Shown: piece after piece, positions 1-7,407 of the stretch
How the letters are laid out: the number at the start of each line of letters is the position of its first letter
Position numbering within the stretch: the stretch's first letter is position 1
NCBI GenBank assembly: GCA_019114755.1
Contig: DXEW01000033.1
Location: forward strand, 1-42,718
Direction of reading: 5' to 3'
Source of the DNA: Candidatus Borkfalkia faecavium
Lineage (GTDB): Bacteria > Bacillota > Clostridia > Christensenellales > Borkfalkiaceae
DNA length: 42,718 bases
Program-made: the position numbers and the translations under genes
Notes under the pieces: model-generated
Databases searched by the model: none
The model's input: only the letters and a program-made list of their open reading frames with translations
Told to the model about the DNA's origin: nothing

Positions 1-37
1 ACCCGCCCACCCTAAACTCGTCACCCGCAAGTACTTG

Positions 38-282
38 CCTTCCCCCTCGGGGGAAGGTGCCGCGCGCCGTTTTCGGCGCGCGGCGGAAGAGGGGCGTAGG
101 GCAACGCGAAAGCCAACTCCCCTCATCAGTCGGCTTCGCCGCCAGCTTCCCCCCAAGGGGAAGCCGAGGCGCATCACCCGCCCGCCCCTGCTTACCTTCC
201 CCGCCCGCCCGCCCCGTAGTCACTACACGCCCGAACGAGGAGATCCTTCGTCGCTTCGCTCCTCAGGATGACAGGAAGGAAT
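38..282. repeat. GC-rich intergenic repeat block at left edge
   Basis: This stretch has no convincing gene. It holds two copies of a short palindromic unit built on CTTCCCC...GGGGAAG (about 40-60 and 147-166). A third unit (about 241-276) begins GATCCTTCG and ends CAGGATGACAGG. The same two units recur at 7638-8090 and 18891-19023, and the second again at 37745-37781. Short reading frames crossing the block are Arg/Pro-rich and look like by-products of the GC-rich palindromes. Confidence 0.7.
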
Positions 283-325
283 CGCCCGCTGTCGCAACAC
301 GCCCGCAGAATTTTCAAAAAACCTA

Positions 326-354
326 TTGACAAATTAGCTAAAATCGGATATACT
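326..354 (+). promoter_or_regulatory. sigma-A promoter of the toxin-antitoxin pair
   Basis: TTGACA at 326-331 and TATACT at 349-354 are separated by 17 bases, close to the housekeeping consensus. The antitoxin start lies 29 bases downstream. The upstream flank (TTTTCAAAAAAC-TATTGACAAAT) is almost the same as at the promoter near 6243. Confidence 0.75.
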
Positions 355-382
355 ATAATTAGTGAAAACGGGAGGTGAAAAT

Positions 383-628
383 ATGGCAGTCCAGGCGGTA
401 ACGGCGACAAAGTTTCAGAATAATTTCGGAAAATTTCTGCAATTTGTGCAGGAGGGGAACGAGGTCGTCATCTTCAAAAACGGAAAAGAGGTGGCGCGGC
501 TGATCTCTAAGCAAACTTCGCGTCAGTTTTTGGTAGATTCGCTGGCGGGCATTCTCAAAAACGATACAGACGAAAAGGAGATGACCGAAGAGCGGGTGCG
601 CGCGCATGAAGATCCTGATCGACACTAA
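383..628 (+). CDS. Phd/YefM-type antitoxin
   Basis: An 81-residue protein resembling Phd/YefM antitoxins. These bind the partner toxin through a C-terminal tail and repress their own promoter through the N-terminal half. The N-terminal region (MAVQAVTATKFQNNFGKFLQ, then VVIFKNGKEVARLIS) matches the family pattern in which a short helix and strands precede a G-K-x-V-A-x-L motif. The ATG at 383 is chosen over an in-frame GTG at 362 because GGGAGGTG sits a few bases before it. The stop overlaps the next gene by 23 bases, as expected for a translationally coupled pair. Toxin neutralisation is inferred from family and position. Confidence 0.8.
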   Translation: MAVQAVTATKFQNNFGKFLQFVQEGNEVVIFKNGKEVARLISKQTSRQFLVDSLAGILKNDTDEKEMTEERVRAHEDPDRH

Positions 629-1019
629 TGTGCTGTTAGACGTGCTGTTTCGGCGAGAAAAGTTTTTCGATCATTCGCGCAGCGTGCTGCTGCTCTGTGA
701 GATCGGCTTGGTCGAGGCGGTCGTTTCGGCGATGTCTGTTCCCAATATCATCTATATCATGCGCAAAGAGCTGGCGCGGGAAGAGATCGAAAAGGTGCTG
801 CTGACGATCGGCGCCATTGCGGCGGTGGAGCCGCTGACCTTTGAAGACCTGCGCGCGGCCGCGCTGGGCGATTTTGCCGATTTTGAAGACGGCGTGCAGC
901 ACGCCTGCGCGCTCCGCTGCAAGGTGGATTGTATTGTCACGCGCAACGTCAAAGATTTTGCCCCCGGCAGCATTCCTGCCATCTCTCCCCAAGACTTTTT
1001 AGAAAAGTTTTTCAGGTGA
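606..1019 (+). CDS. PIN-domain toxin, VapC-like
   Basis: A 137-residue PIN-domain protein, a family of Mg-dependent ribonucleases that includes VapC toxins. The first conserved acid lies in MKILIDTN (Asp6). Further acids lie in the DFADFEDGVQ stretch near residues 95-104, and the closing motif is IVTRNVKDF near residue 116. Length is normal for a single PIN domain. It overlaps the antitoxin gene by 23 bases and ends just before a strong terminator hairpin, so the two form a bicistronic unit. The RNA target cannot be read from sequence. A Phd-type antitoxin with a PIN toxin is a known mixed pairing. Confidence 0.82.
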   Translation: MKILIDTNVLLDVLFRREKFFDHSRSVLLLCEIGLVEAVVSAMSVPNIIYIMRKELAREEIEKVLLTIGAIAAVEPLTFEDLRAAALGDFADFEDGVQHACALRCKVDCIVTRNVKDFAPGSIPAISPQDFLEKFFR

Positions 1020-1069
1020 GTGGCGTTCGCTTTGATAGGTGAGAAGGCGGGCGTTTTTATCTTATACAT

Positions 1070-1108
1070 GAGGCACGGCTTCCCTTTGGGAAGCCGTGCC
1101 TCTTTGTC
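1070..1108 (+). terminator. intrinsic terminator after the toxin gene
   Basis: A perfect 15-bp stem (1070-1084 with 1088-1102) closed by a TTT loop and followed by TTTGTCT. It lies 50 bases after the toxin stop. The possible GTG start of the next gene falls within the right arm. Confidence 0.75.
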
Positions 1109-3210
1109 TGCACACAGGGGCGCATAACAGGCGGGCAGTTGCGCAAACTGCCCTTGTGGAAAAGAAAGATCGGCCGGGGCAGCCGGCTTCAAACAGTCAA
1201 AATAAATATTCGGAAGAGCCGCCAAAAGAGGCGCAGGACGGGCAGCCGGCTTCAAACAAGCAAAATAAATATTTGGAAGAGCCGCCAAAAGAGGCGCAGG
1301 GCGGGCAGCCGGCGTCGGAACAAAAGACCGCGCAGGGCGCGTTCAAGAAGGCCGCCGCTCATAAGGAAAACGCCGATCAAGCAGCCGCCGATGGGCAGAC
1401 AACGGAGCGGGGCGGGGAACAGGAAAAGGGAATCGCCGCCGGCACGGCCGCCGCGGAGACTTCAAAAGAAAAAGCCGCCTGTGCCGCCGATGTGCAGGCA
1501 AAGGTCAAAGAGATCAAGCGGCTGCTGCCTGCGCCCGATATCCTCGTATACGAATTTTCGGCGGGGGACGGCACCCCTTGCGCGGCGGTGTATGCGGACG
1601 GCATCACCGACAAAGAGCTTATGGGCATGCTGGCGGCGCGGCCGCTCGCCGAGCGCCCCGCGCCCTGCTCGCGCGAGGAGGCAAAGCGCATGTTGCTCTT
1701 CCCCGAACTTCGCGAAGCGGACGAGGCTTCCGCCTGTTCGCGCGAAATTTTGGCGGGCAACCCCGCCCTCGTCATCGGCGGGGTGGAGGGGTATATCATC
1801 CTCGGCACCAAAAAGGTGGCGCTGCGGGCGGTCAGCGAGCCGCAGACTTCCATCGCCGTCAAGGGCCCGCGCGAGGGGTTCATCGAAGACATCAAGACGA
1901 ACATGGGCCTCATCCGCCGCCGCCTCAAGACGCCCGACCTGATGTTCGTGATGCTGGAAGCGGGGCGGCGCAGCGGCACGGCGGTGGCCATCGCCTACCT
2001 CAAAGGCATTGCCGACGAGCGGGTGGTGAAAAAGGCGGAAGAGCGCATCCGCGCCGCCGATATCGACGGCGTGCCCGACTCTTCCTATATCGCCAAATTC
2101 CTCGCCGAACGGCCTCGCTCGCTGTTCAAGCAGGCGGGCACCACCGAAAAGCCGGATATCCTCTGTGCCAAGATGCTGGAAGGGCGCATCGCCGTGCTGG
2201 TAGACGGCTCGCCCATCGTCCTCACCCTGCCGTATCTGCTGGCGGAAGACTTCCAGAGCGCGCAGGACTATTTCGTCTCCCCCTACCGCGCCACGGCCAG
2301 CCGCTGGCTGCGCATGGGGGCGGCGTGCACGGCCGTGTTCCTGCCCGCCTTTTATGTGGCGGCGGAGCTGTTCCGCCTGCGCCTGCTGCCCTTCGACCTA
2401 TTGATGACCGTCGCGGGCGGGGTGCGCAGCATCCCCCTCTCGCCGGGGCTGGAGCTGTTCTTTCTGCTGCTGGTGCTGGAAGTGCTCATCGAGGCGAGCG
2501 TGCGCATGCCCAAATACGTCGCCCTCGCCCTCTCCGTCATCGGGGCGCTGGTGCTGGGCGACACCGCCGTCAAGGCGGGGCTGGTCTCTTCGCCCGCCAT
2601 CATCATCGTGGCGCTTTCGGGCATCTCCGCCTACACCGTGCCCGACCTCACGGGCACCCTGTCGCTGGTGCGCCTCGCCTTCATCGTGGCGGCGGGCAGC
2701 ATCGGCACCTACGGCATCCTGCTGTTGGCGGCGCTCCTCGCGTATTATCTGGTCACGACGGACAGCTACGGCGTGCCTCTGCTCGCGCCCTTCTCGCCCC
2801 TCATCCGCAGCGACCTCAAAGATACGCTGTATAAGGCGGAACTGTTCTCCCTGTGGCATCGGCCGCGGGTGCTGCGGGGCAAAAACGAGCGCAGGCTGGC
2901 CTCTTTTGGGAAGGAAGGAGAAGAAATGGAGAGCGAGGTGGAGCAGGAAGAGACGAAGAGTTCCGCGGAGAGGGAAGAAATGAAAGGCGCCGCGACCGAA
3001 GAAGGGAAGGATATGCAAGAAGGGAAAGGCGGCTTTCAAAATAGGGAAAAGACGAAGAGTTCCGCGGAGAGGGAAGAAATGAAAGGCGCCACGCCCGAAG
3101 AAGGGAAGGATATACAAGAAGGGGAAGGCGGCCTTCAAAACAATAAACAGGCGGGCGGCACCTCGCAAAACAGAGAAGAGGCGGGCGGCCGCCCTTCTGA
3201 AACGCCATGA
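1096..3210 (+). CDS. gerAA: Spore germination protein, GerAA/GerKA family
   Basis: The A subunit of a GerA-type germinant receptor in the spore inner membrane. The family hallmark VKGPREGFIEDIKTN, followed by IRRRLKTPDL, is present. Several hydrophobic segments lie between about residues 410 and 600. At 704 residues it is about 200 longer than usual. The excess is low-complexity charged sequence at both ends: three 21-codon repeats at the N-terminus and two 33-codon repeats at the C-terminus. The start is uncertain. GTG 1096 lies in a terminator hairpin with no clear ribosome site, and GTG 1156 or a later codon is possible. gerAB follows 16 bases after the stop. The germinant is unknown. Confidence 0.88.
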   Translation: MPLCLHTGAHNRRAVAQTALVEKKDRPGQPASNSQNKYSEEPPKEAQDGQPASNKQNKYLEEPPKEAQGGQPASEQKTAQGAFKKAAAHKENADQAAADGQTTERGGEQEKGIAAGTAAAETSKEKAACAADVQAKVKEIKRLLPAPDILVYEFSAGDGTPCAAVYADGITDKELMGMLAARPLAERPAPCSREEAKRMLLFPELREADEASACSREILAGNPALVIGGVEGYIILGTKKVALRAVSEPQTSIAVKGPREGFIEDIKTNMGLIRRRLKTPDLMFVMLEAGRRSGTAVAIAYLKGIADERVVKKAEERIRAADIDGVPDSSYIAKFLAERPRSLFKQAGTTEKPDILCAKMLEGRIAVLVDGSPIVLTLPYLLAEDFQSAQDYFVSPYRATASRWLRMGAACTAVFLPAFYVAAELFRLRLLPFDLLMTVAGGVRSIPLSPGLELFFLLLVLEVLIEASVRMPKYVALALSVIGALVLGDTAVKAGLVSSPAIIIVALSGISAYTVPDLTGTLSLVRLAFIVAAGSIGTYGILLLAALLAYYLVTTDSYGVPLLAPFSPLIRSDLKDTLYKAELFSLWHRPRVLRGKNERRLASFGKEGEEMESEVEQEETKSSAEREEMKGAATEEGKDMQEGKGGFQNREKTKSSAEREEMKGATPEEGKDIQEGEGGLQNNKQAGGTSQNREEAGGRPSETP
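1177..1320 (+). repeat. 63-bp in-frame tandem repeat, gerAA 5' part
   Basis: Units start at 1177 and 1240, with a third partial unit at 1303, each beginning GGGCAGCCGGC. They encode GQPASN-QNKY-EEPPKEAQ, 21 codons per unit, so copy-number change keeps the frame. Confidence 0.85.
2952..3149 (+). repeat. 99-bp in-frame tandem repeat, gerAA 3' part
   Basis: Two units (2952-3050 and 3051-3149) both begin GACGAAGAGTTCCGCGGAG and encode a Lys/Glu-rich 33-residue repeat with the core SSAEREEMKGA. They extend the hydrophilic C-terminal tail. Confidence 0.85.
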
Positions 3211-3226
3211 AAGGGGAGGGAAGGAC

Positions 3227-4600
3227 ATGAACGACATCAAACTGCGGCAGCTGTGCTTTATCTTTGCCGCCATGCTGCCCGTCACCCGCATGATCGTGTA
3301 CCCCGCCACCCTCGCCTATCACGCCGGCAGCGACCTGCTGCTCTCCGCCGCCCTCAGCCTGGCGCTGGAAGGGCTGGTCGTGGGGCTGATGCTGTGGCTG
3401 GCGCGCCGCACGCGGAGCACTTTTTTCGGGCTGCTGGCAGAAAACTTCGGCGACGCCGCCGCGCGCATCGTCTACGGGCTGTTCGCCCTCTTTTTCGCCC
3501 TGTCGGCGCTGCTGCCGCTGCTCGAGCAGCGCGGCTTCGTCATGCAGGTGCTGTACGAGAACGTGCCGCCCCTCATCTGCTACGCGCCCTTTTTCGGCGT
3601 CTGCTTTTTCGCCTGCACCAAGGGCCTGCGCGCCGTCGGCCGCGTGGCAGACCTTTCGCTGCCGGTATTCGTTCTGTCGTATGCGGTCGTCATCCTGCTG
3701 GCGCTGCCGCAGGCAGACTTCGGGGCGCTGCTGCCCGTCGTCGAGAGCGGCGCACGGGTATGGCGGGGCTTTGCGGCGGGCCCGTGCTGGTACACCGCCT
3801 GCCTGTACCCCCTCTTTTTCCTCGGCCACGTCCGCTATGAGCGGCGCGCGGCCGCAAAAGTGCTGGGCGCGTATGTCGCCGGCGCCGCCGTCACGCTGCT
3901 GTTTTTGGCGGTGTTTTACGCCGTGTTTTCGGATATCTCCATCTTGCAGCACAACTCGCTGGCGCAGATCTCCAAATACGCCACCGCCTTTTCTTCGCTG
4001 GGCAGGGTAGATCTCCTGTTCATCTTTGCCCTCACCCTCGTGCTCGCCTTCGCCCTCTGCATCCCCGTGCAGCTTTCGGTGCACTGCGCCGCGCGGGCGC
4101 TCGGCTGCCGCCCCCTTCTCCCCGCCGCCGTCATCAACGCGGCGCTGCTGGCGCTGACCGTCTTTTTCAACACTTCCTTCCGAGAGGTACAGCAGTTCTG
4201 CACGCAGCGGCTGTGGTTCGTGTACGCCGCCTTTGCCTATCTCGTGCCTGTTTTGGCTCTGTTTTTGAAGCGGGAACGGCCGCCGCACGGCGGGGGAAGC
4301 GCTTCTCATTTGTTGAAGAGGGAAAGTCCGCCGCAGGGAGCAGGCAGAAGGCCGCCGCTTTTTTCTATATTCAAAAAGAAGGAATCACATGCACCGTGCA
4401 GGGGGAAACGGCATGGCAGAAGGGCGCCGCTCCTTTCAATATTCAAAAGGAAGGAAGCGCATAAGCCGCAGAGGGGGAGAAGACATGGCAGAAGGGCGCC
4501 GTTCCTTTCTATATTCAAAAAAAAGGAAGCGCATGCGCCGCAGCGGGGGCGGGGCAGGACAGAGAAGCGCGCCCGCGGCAGGGGGAGACGGCATGGATAG
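3227..4600 (+). CDS. gerAB: Spore germination permease, GerAB family
   Basis: The B subunit of a GerA-type receptor, related to amino-acid permeases and thought to bind the germinant. About ten hydrophobic segments span residues 5-345. The start is ATG 3227 after AGGGAAGG. The core ends near residue 347, about the usual family length. A further 110 residues form a very basic tail with three 24-residue repeats of the type RRAPLLSIFKRKEAHKPQRG. The tail is encoded by a 72-bp tandem repeat that also contains possible gerAC starts in another frame. The stop overlaps the likely gerAC start (ATGGATAG), indicating translational coupling. The tail may be translated by-product of DNA repeat growth. 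Confidence 0.87.
   Translation: MNDIKLRQLCFIFAAMLPVTRMIVYPATLAYHAGSDLLLSAALSLALEGLVVGLMLWLARRTRSTFFGLLAENFGDAAARIVYGLFALFFALSALLPLLEQRGFVMQVLYENVPPLICYAPFFGVCFFACTKGLRAVGRVADLSLPVFVLSYAVVILLALPQADFGALLPVVESGARVWRGFAAGPCWYTACLYPLFFLGHVRYERRAAAKVLGAYVAGAAVTLLFLAVFYAVFSDISILQHNSLAQISKYATAFSSLGRVDLLFIFALTLVLAFALCIPVQLSVHCAARALGCRPLLPAAVINAALLALTVFFNTSFREVQQFCTQRLWFVYAAFAYLVPVLALFLKRERPPHGGGSASHLLKRESPPQGAGRRPPLFSIFKKKESHAPCRGKRHGRRAPLLSIFKRKEAHKPQRGRRHGRRAPFLSIFKKKEAHAPQRGRGRTEKRARGRGRRHG
4343..4558 (+). repeat. 72-bp tandem repeat at the gerAB-gerAC junction
   Basis: Three units start at 4343, 4415 and 4487, each beginning GGCAGAAGG and containing an ATATTCAAAA core. The period is 24 codons. 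Units two and three are preceded by a purine-rich stretch and ATG (4413 and 4485) in the gerAC frame, so the unit carries a ribosome-site-plus-start cassette while adding residues to GerAB. Confidence 0.85.
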
Positions 4601-6122
4601 AACAAACAAGCGTGTCCGCGGTAGGGGCGCGGGCATGAGCAAATTCTGGCAGCGCGCCTTTGTGTTCGCGGCGGCGTTTTTGCTGCTGCTGTTCGCTTCC
4701 AACGATTTCGGCCTCATCGACATTCAAAAGACCGCCATCGTCCTCGCCCTGGGGGTAGACGCCTCCGCGCAGGAGGGGCTGCTCGACGTCACCGCCCAGA
4801 TCGGCTCTGCCGACGCAAACGGCGCCGCGCAGGCGAGCAACATCACCATCGAGGGGGTGAGCACGGTGGGCGAGGCGATCGCCCGCCTCAACCGCCGCAC
4901 GGGCTGGTACCCCACCTTCGTGCACTGCCGCCTGCTGCTGCTCGGCGGGCAGACGGCGGAGCGCGACGTGTTCGGCATCCTCGACTATTTTCTGCGCAGC
5001 GAATATATCGAAGACTCCTGCCTGGTGGCGCTGTGCGCGGGCAGGGCGCAGGCGGCGCTGGAAGCGGGCGCGCCCGGCGGGGAACTGACGGCGAACGCCA
5101 TCGCCAAGGTGTTTTCGGGCGAAGCGCAGAAGACGGGGCTGGTGAGCGCCGTCTCCTTACGCGAGTTCGCCAAGGGCTACTACGGCGCGGGCGCGAGCGG
5201 GCGCCTGCCGTATCTCACGCTGCTGCAAGAGGCGGAAAGCGGCCCGCCGCAGGGGAGCGGACAGGGCGCGGCTTCGGCTTCGGGTTCAGATTTTGCTTCC
5301 GCCGCGGCTTCGGTTTCTGCTTCGGGTTTAGATTCCGCCGCGGCCTCTGCCGCCGCTTTGGAAGGGGATGTCTTTGTATCTGCGTCGGAAGGCGAAAATT
5401 TTGTATCTGCTTCGGGCGGGGCGCAGCCTAGCGGCGCTTTGGCGGAAGGGAAGAAAGGGGTGCTCACGCCCTGCGCTTCGTCGAGCGGCGGACAGGGAGA
5501 TTCGGGCATCGGCGCGGATATGCTTTCTTCGACAAACGGAAATAAAGAATGGCTCACCCCCTGTGCTGCGGGCGGCAGGCAGGGAGATTCGGGCGCGGGC
5601 GGGCAGGAAGTGTTCGACGTATCGCAGACAGCGCTGTTTGCGGGCGGCAAAAAGGTGGGCATGCTGCGTGCAAGCGAAACGCTCGCCGTCAACCTCGCCG
5701 AGATCTCTACCGACTTCGCCTACGCCGCCGTGCGCGTGCAGGAAGAGGGGGCGGAAGTCGTCTATCAGCTCAAGGTGCGCATCGAAGGCAAAAAAAAGAA
5801 GCTGCGCATAGAAGGCGGCGTGCCCGTGCTCTCTGTGCGCGTCCGCGCCCTGGCGCAGGTCATCGACGCCGCCCGCCCCGCAGGCCTTGTAGAGGTGGCG
5901 GAAAGCGCCATCGTTCCCGCGCATGTGCTGCGCGCCGCCGAAGAGCAGTACCGCGCCGCCTTTTTATCCGCCGCAGAGCGGGCGCACGCGGCGGGGTGCG
6001 ACCTGTTTTCGCTGCACGAAAAGCTGCGCCGCCACTTCCCCCGCCAAAGGCAGGCGCTCGCCGCGCAGCTTTTAGAAAAGGCGCGCATCGTCTGCGACGT
6101 CCGCTTCGATACCCTGCGCTGA
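4593..6122 (+). CDS. gerAC: Ger(x)C-family germination protein, GerAC-like
   Basis: The C subunit of the germinant receptor, normally a lipoprotein. A hydrophobic segment (FVFAAAFLLLLFAS) precedes IDIQKTAIVLALGVD, which matches the family's start after the lipid cysteine. No cysteine is found in or just after that segment. The C-terminal domain (about residues 370-509, ending ARIVCDVRF) fits the family. Residues about 215-340 are a Ser/Ala/Gly-rich insert with a 90-bp imperfect repeat (about 5463 and 5553). ATG 4593 follows GGGGGAGA and overlaps the gerAB stop by 8 bases. ATG 4635 and upstream ATGs at 4389, 4413 and 4485 are alternatives. Confidence 0.83.
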   Translation: MDRTNKRVRGRGAGMSKFWQRAFVFAAAFLLLLFASNDFGLIDIQKTAIVLALGVDASAQEGLLDVTAQIGSADANGAAQASNITIEGVSTVGEAIARLNRRTGWYPTFVHCRLLLLGGQTAERDVFGILDYFLRSEYIEDSCLVALCAGRAQAALEAGAPGGELTANAIAKVFSGEAQKTGLVSAVSLREFAKGYYGAGASGRLPYLTLLQEAESGPPQGSGQGAASASGSDFASAAASVSASGLDSAAASAAALEGDVFVSASEGENFVSASGGAQPSGALAEGKKGVLTPCASSSGGQGDSGIGADMLSSTNGNKEWLTPCAAGGRQGDSGAGGQEVFDVSQTALFAGGKKVGMLRASETLAVNLAEISTDFAYAAVRVQEEGAEVVYQLKVRIEGKKKKLRIEGGVPVLSVRVRALAQVIDAARPAGLVEVAESAIVPAHVLRAAEEQYRAAFLSAAERAHAAGCDLFSLHEKLRRHFPRQRQALAAQLLEKARIVCDVRFDTLR

Positions 6123-6242
6123 CAGCAGATTTGAAACCCGCGCGGCCATGCTTCAAACCCCTGTGATAAAAGTTTGATGAAAGGCGGAAACATTTTTTTG
6201 CGATTTTACCACAAAAAAGTTAAAAAATTTTCAAAAAAACTA

Positions 6243-6270
6243 TTGACAAATCTAAAATTTATGCTATAAT
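6243..6270 (+). promoter_or_regulatory. strong sigma-A promoter of a non-coding transcript
   Basis: TTGACA (6243-6248) and TATAAT (6265-6270) are both perfect consensus, with a 16-base spacer. No plausible protein gene follows for almost 2 kb. The predicted first bases of RNA fold at once into a hairpin. Confidence 0.8.
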
Positions 6271-6276
6271 AGAAGT

Positions 6277-6817
6277 ACCAAAAGGGAAAAACCAAAACTT
6301 CCCTTACGGTACACCCAAAGCCCGCGCAGCACGCGCGCAGCCTGCATCCCCAATATACAAGTTTGCGTCGGTTCCTTCCGGAAAAGTGCACAGGGATATC
6401 GTCGCAAGGGCAGACGGATGAGGTAAATATGTTTTGAATCGGCAGGCGGCGGCGGGGTCTTGCGCAAATCTCCTCTCACACGCTCGGCGTTCGTAATGGG
6501 CCGAAATCTAACATCGAGAGGCGCGCACGGCTCGGCAGGCGGGCAAAAGGAGGTACTGGTATGTACAGATCCGACTTGCGGAAACTCACAAAGTAGGAGG
6601 GCGGTCCAATGTACAAATTGAACGAAGGGGCTGTAAAATAAGAGAAAGTTCCCCGTATGCAGGCAGGGCAAAATGCCGTCTGCGCCTTTGATGGCACATT
6701 TGAACGAGTATCGGAGCAGAGCCTCATACAACTGAATAGAAATTCGGAAACGAACAAAGAAATTTGAGTGACGAATGGATATCGCCCGCAGCGCCATCGG
6801 TTCTGCGGGCCGCTTTT
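6277..6817 (+). ncRNA. candidate long structured RNA, about 540 nt
   Basis: A consensus promoter leads into sequence without a credible coding frame, and the stretch ends at an intrinsic terminator. That terminator is an 8-bp stem, 6784-6791 with 6803-6810, followed by CGCTTTT. Visible helices include a 5' hairpin pairing GTACC with GGTAC around AAGGGAA/TTCCCTT (about 6275-6313). Others are CCTCTC/GAGAGG enclosing CGGC/GCCG (about 6470-6520), a GGCA-AAA-TGCC hairpin near 6668, and TTCG-GAAA-CGAA with a GNRA loop (6744-6755). Two tiny frames with ribosome-site-like sequences lie near 6560 and 6609. Size and layout resemble large bacterial RNAs such as OLE, ROOL or GOLLD, but no conserved motif of those classes could be confirmed. 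Some transcripts may read on to the stronger terminator at 7096. Confidence 0.5.
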
Positions 6818-7095
6818 CCCGCTTTGCGCGCGTATGTTTTGCGCGGCGGCGGGGCGCATATGTTTCTCGCGGCGGCGTTTGAACGCAGGCGGCGCGTGTT
6901 CCCGCAGGGGCGGGCGCACGGGGCGGCATGCCTGCCGCCGGGCGGAAAGGCGCAAGGGCGCGGGGCGTTCCCGCGGCGCTTTTGGCAAAGGCCGCTGCAA
7001 TGCCGGTCGATCGCTCGGGGCGCGGGCCTTGGCGGCCTGCACCCGATCATTCTTTTTGTTTTTGTTCATTTTTCCCCCTTTTTTAGTTTTTGCCG
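6818..7095. other. GC-rich region with no supported gene
   Basis: This stretch contains repeated GCGGCGG motifs (6838-6900) and ends in a T-rich run (7050-7095). A minus-strand frame starting at 7069 has a purine-rich upstream stretch and begins MNKNKKNDRVQAAK. It soon becomes Arg/Pro-rich and runs back through the RNA candidate, so it is not called. Confidence 0.5.
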
Positions 7096-7135
7096 CACGG
7101 GCGGCGCCTTATATGATAGGCGCCGCCCGTGTTTT
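7096..7135 (+). terminator. strong intrinsic terminator
   Basis: A perfect 14-bp GC-rich stem (7096-7109 with 7118-7131), an 8-base loop and then TTTTGCT. It would stop any read-through from the 6243 promoter and lies immediately before hairpin element copy A. Confidence 0.8.
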
Positions 7136-7139
7136 GCTA

Positions 7140-7378
7140 TTCACAAATTTTGTTTCAAGCTGATGAAACAAAATTTCGTGATTTGAAAGACAACCCGACG
7201 TTCGCCGCCTGAAGGCGGTTCTGCGTCTGGTTTTCTCTCGGCTGCGCGCTTTTGAGGGCACGCTTATTATAAGACGCGCGCAGCCTTCACTCTTTCCGCA
7301 AAAGCCGCAGGTATGCGGCAAATGGGGTGCGCTTACCGAAAGGCGTGGCTTTCGGACGCGCAGTAATGATTCATGTAG
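7140..7378 (+). repeat. hairpin repeat element, copy A
   Basis: The element has an ordered skeleton. TTCAC opens stem 1 (AAATTTTGTTTCA with its complement) and CGTGA closes it. GACAACCC and GGTTTTCTC then flank an inner hairpin (CGCCGCC/GGCGG). Stem 3 (7239-7285) has a long loop containing GAGGGCACG and TTATAA, followed by a second TTCAC (7286-7290), CTTTCC and a last hairpin pair. Copies B (18654) and C (7408) share the skeleton but differ in stem sequence with complementary changes on both arms. Confidence 0.7.
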
Positions 7379-7407
7379 TTCTCACGATTTGTTTTGAGCC
7401 GACGCTG

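Noticed and set aside
35-329. Short plus-strand frames at the left edge
   Set aside because: They lie across GC-rich palindromic repeats, have Arg/Pro/Ser-rich composition, and no ribosome site.
6277-6817. RNase P RNA, tmRNA, SRP RNA or 6S RNA
   Set aside because: The expected hallmarks were not found: GAGGAAAGTCC for RNase P, a CCA-ending tRNA-like end for tmRNA, the SRP GGAA-tetraloop helix in context, and a length near 190 for 6S.
6476-7069. Minus-strand frame starting MNKNKKNDRVQAAK with a purine-rich stretch upstream
   Set aside because: After the first 15 residues it is Arg/Pro-rich without domain character and runs antisense through the RNA candidate. Terminators and promoter in the region point to the plus strand.
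7140-7378. Integron attC site
   Set aside because: Hairpins are present but the conserved GTT/AAC core sites and gene cassettes are missing.
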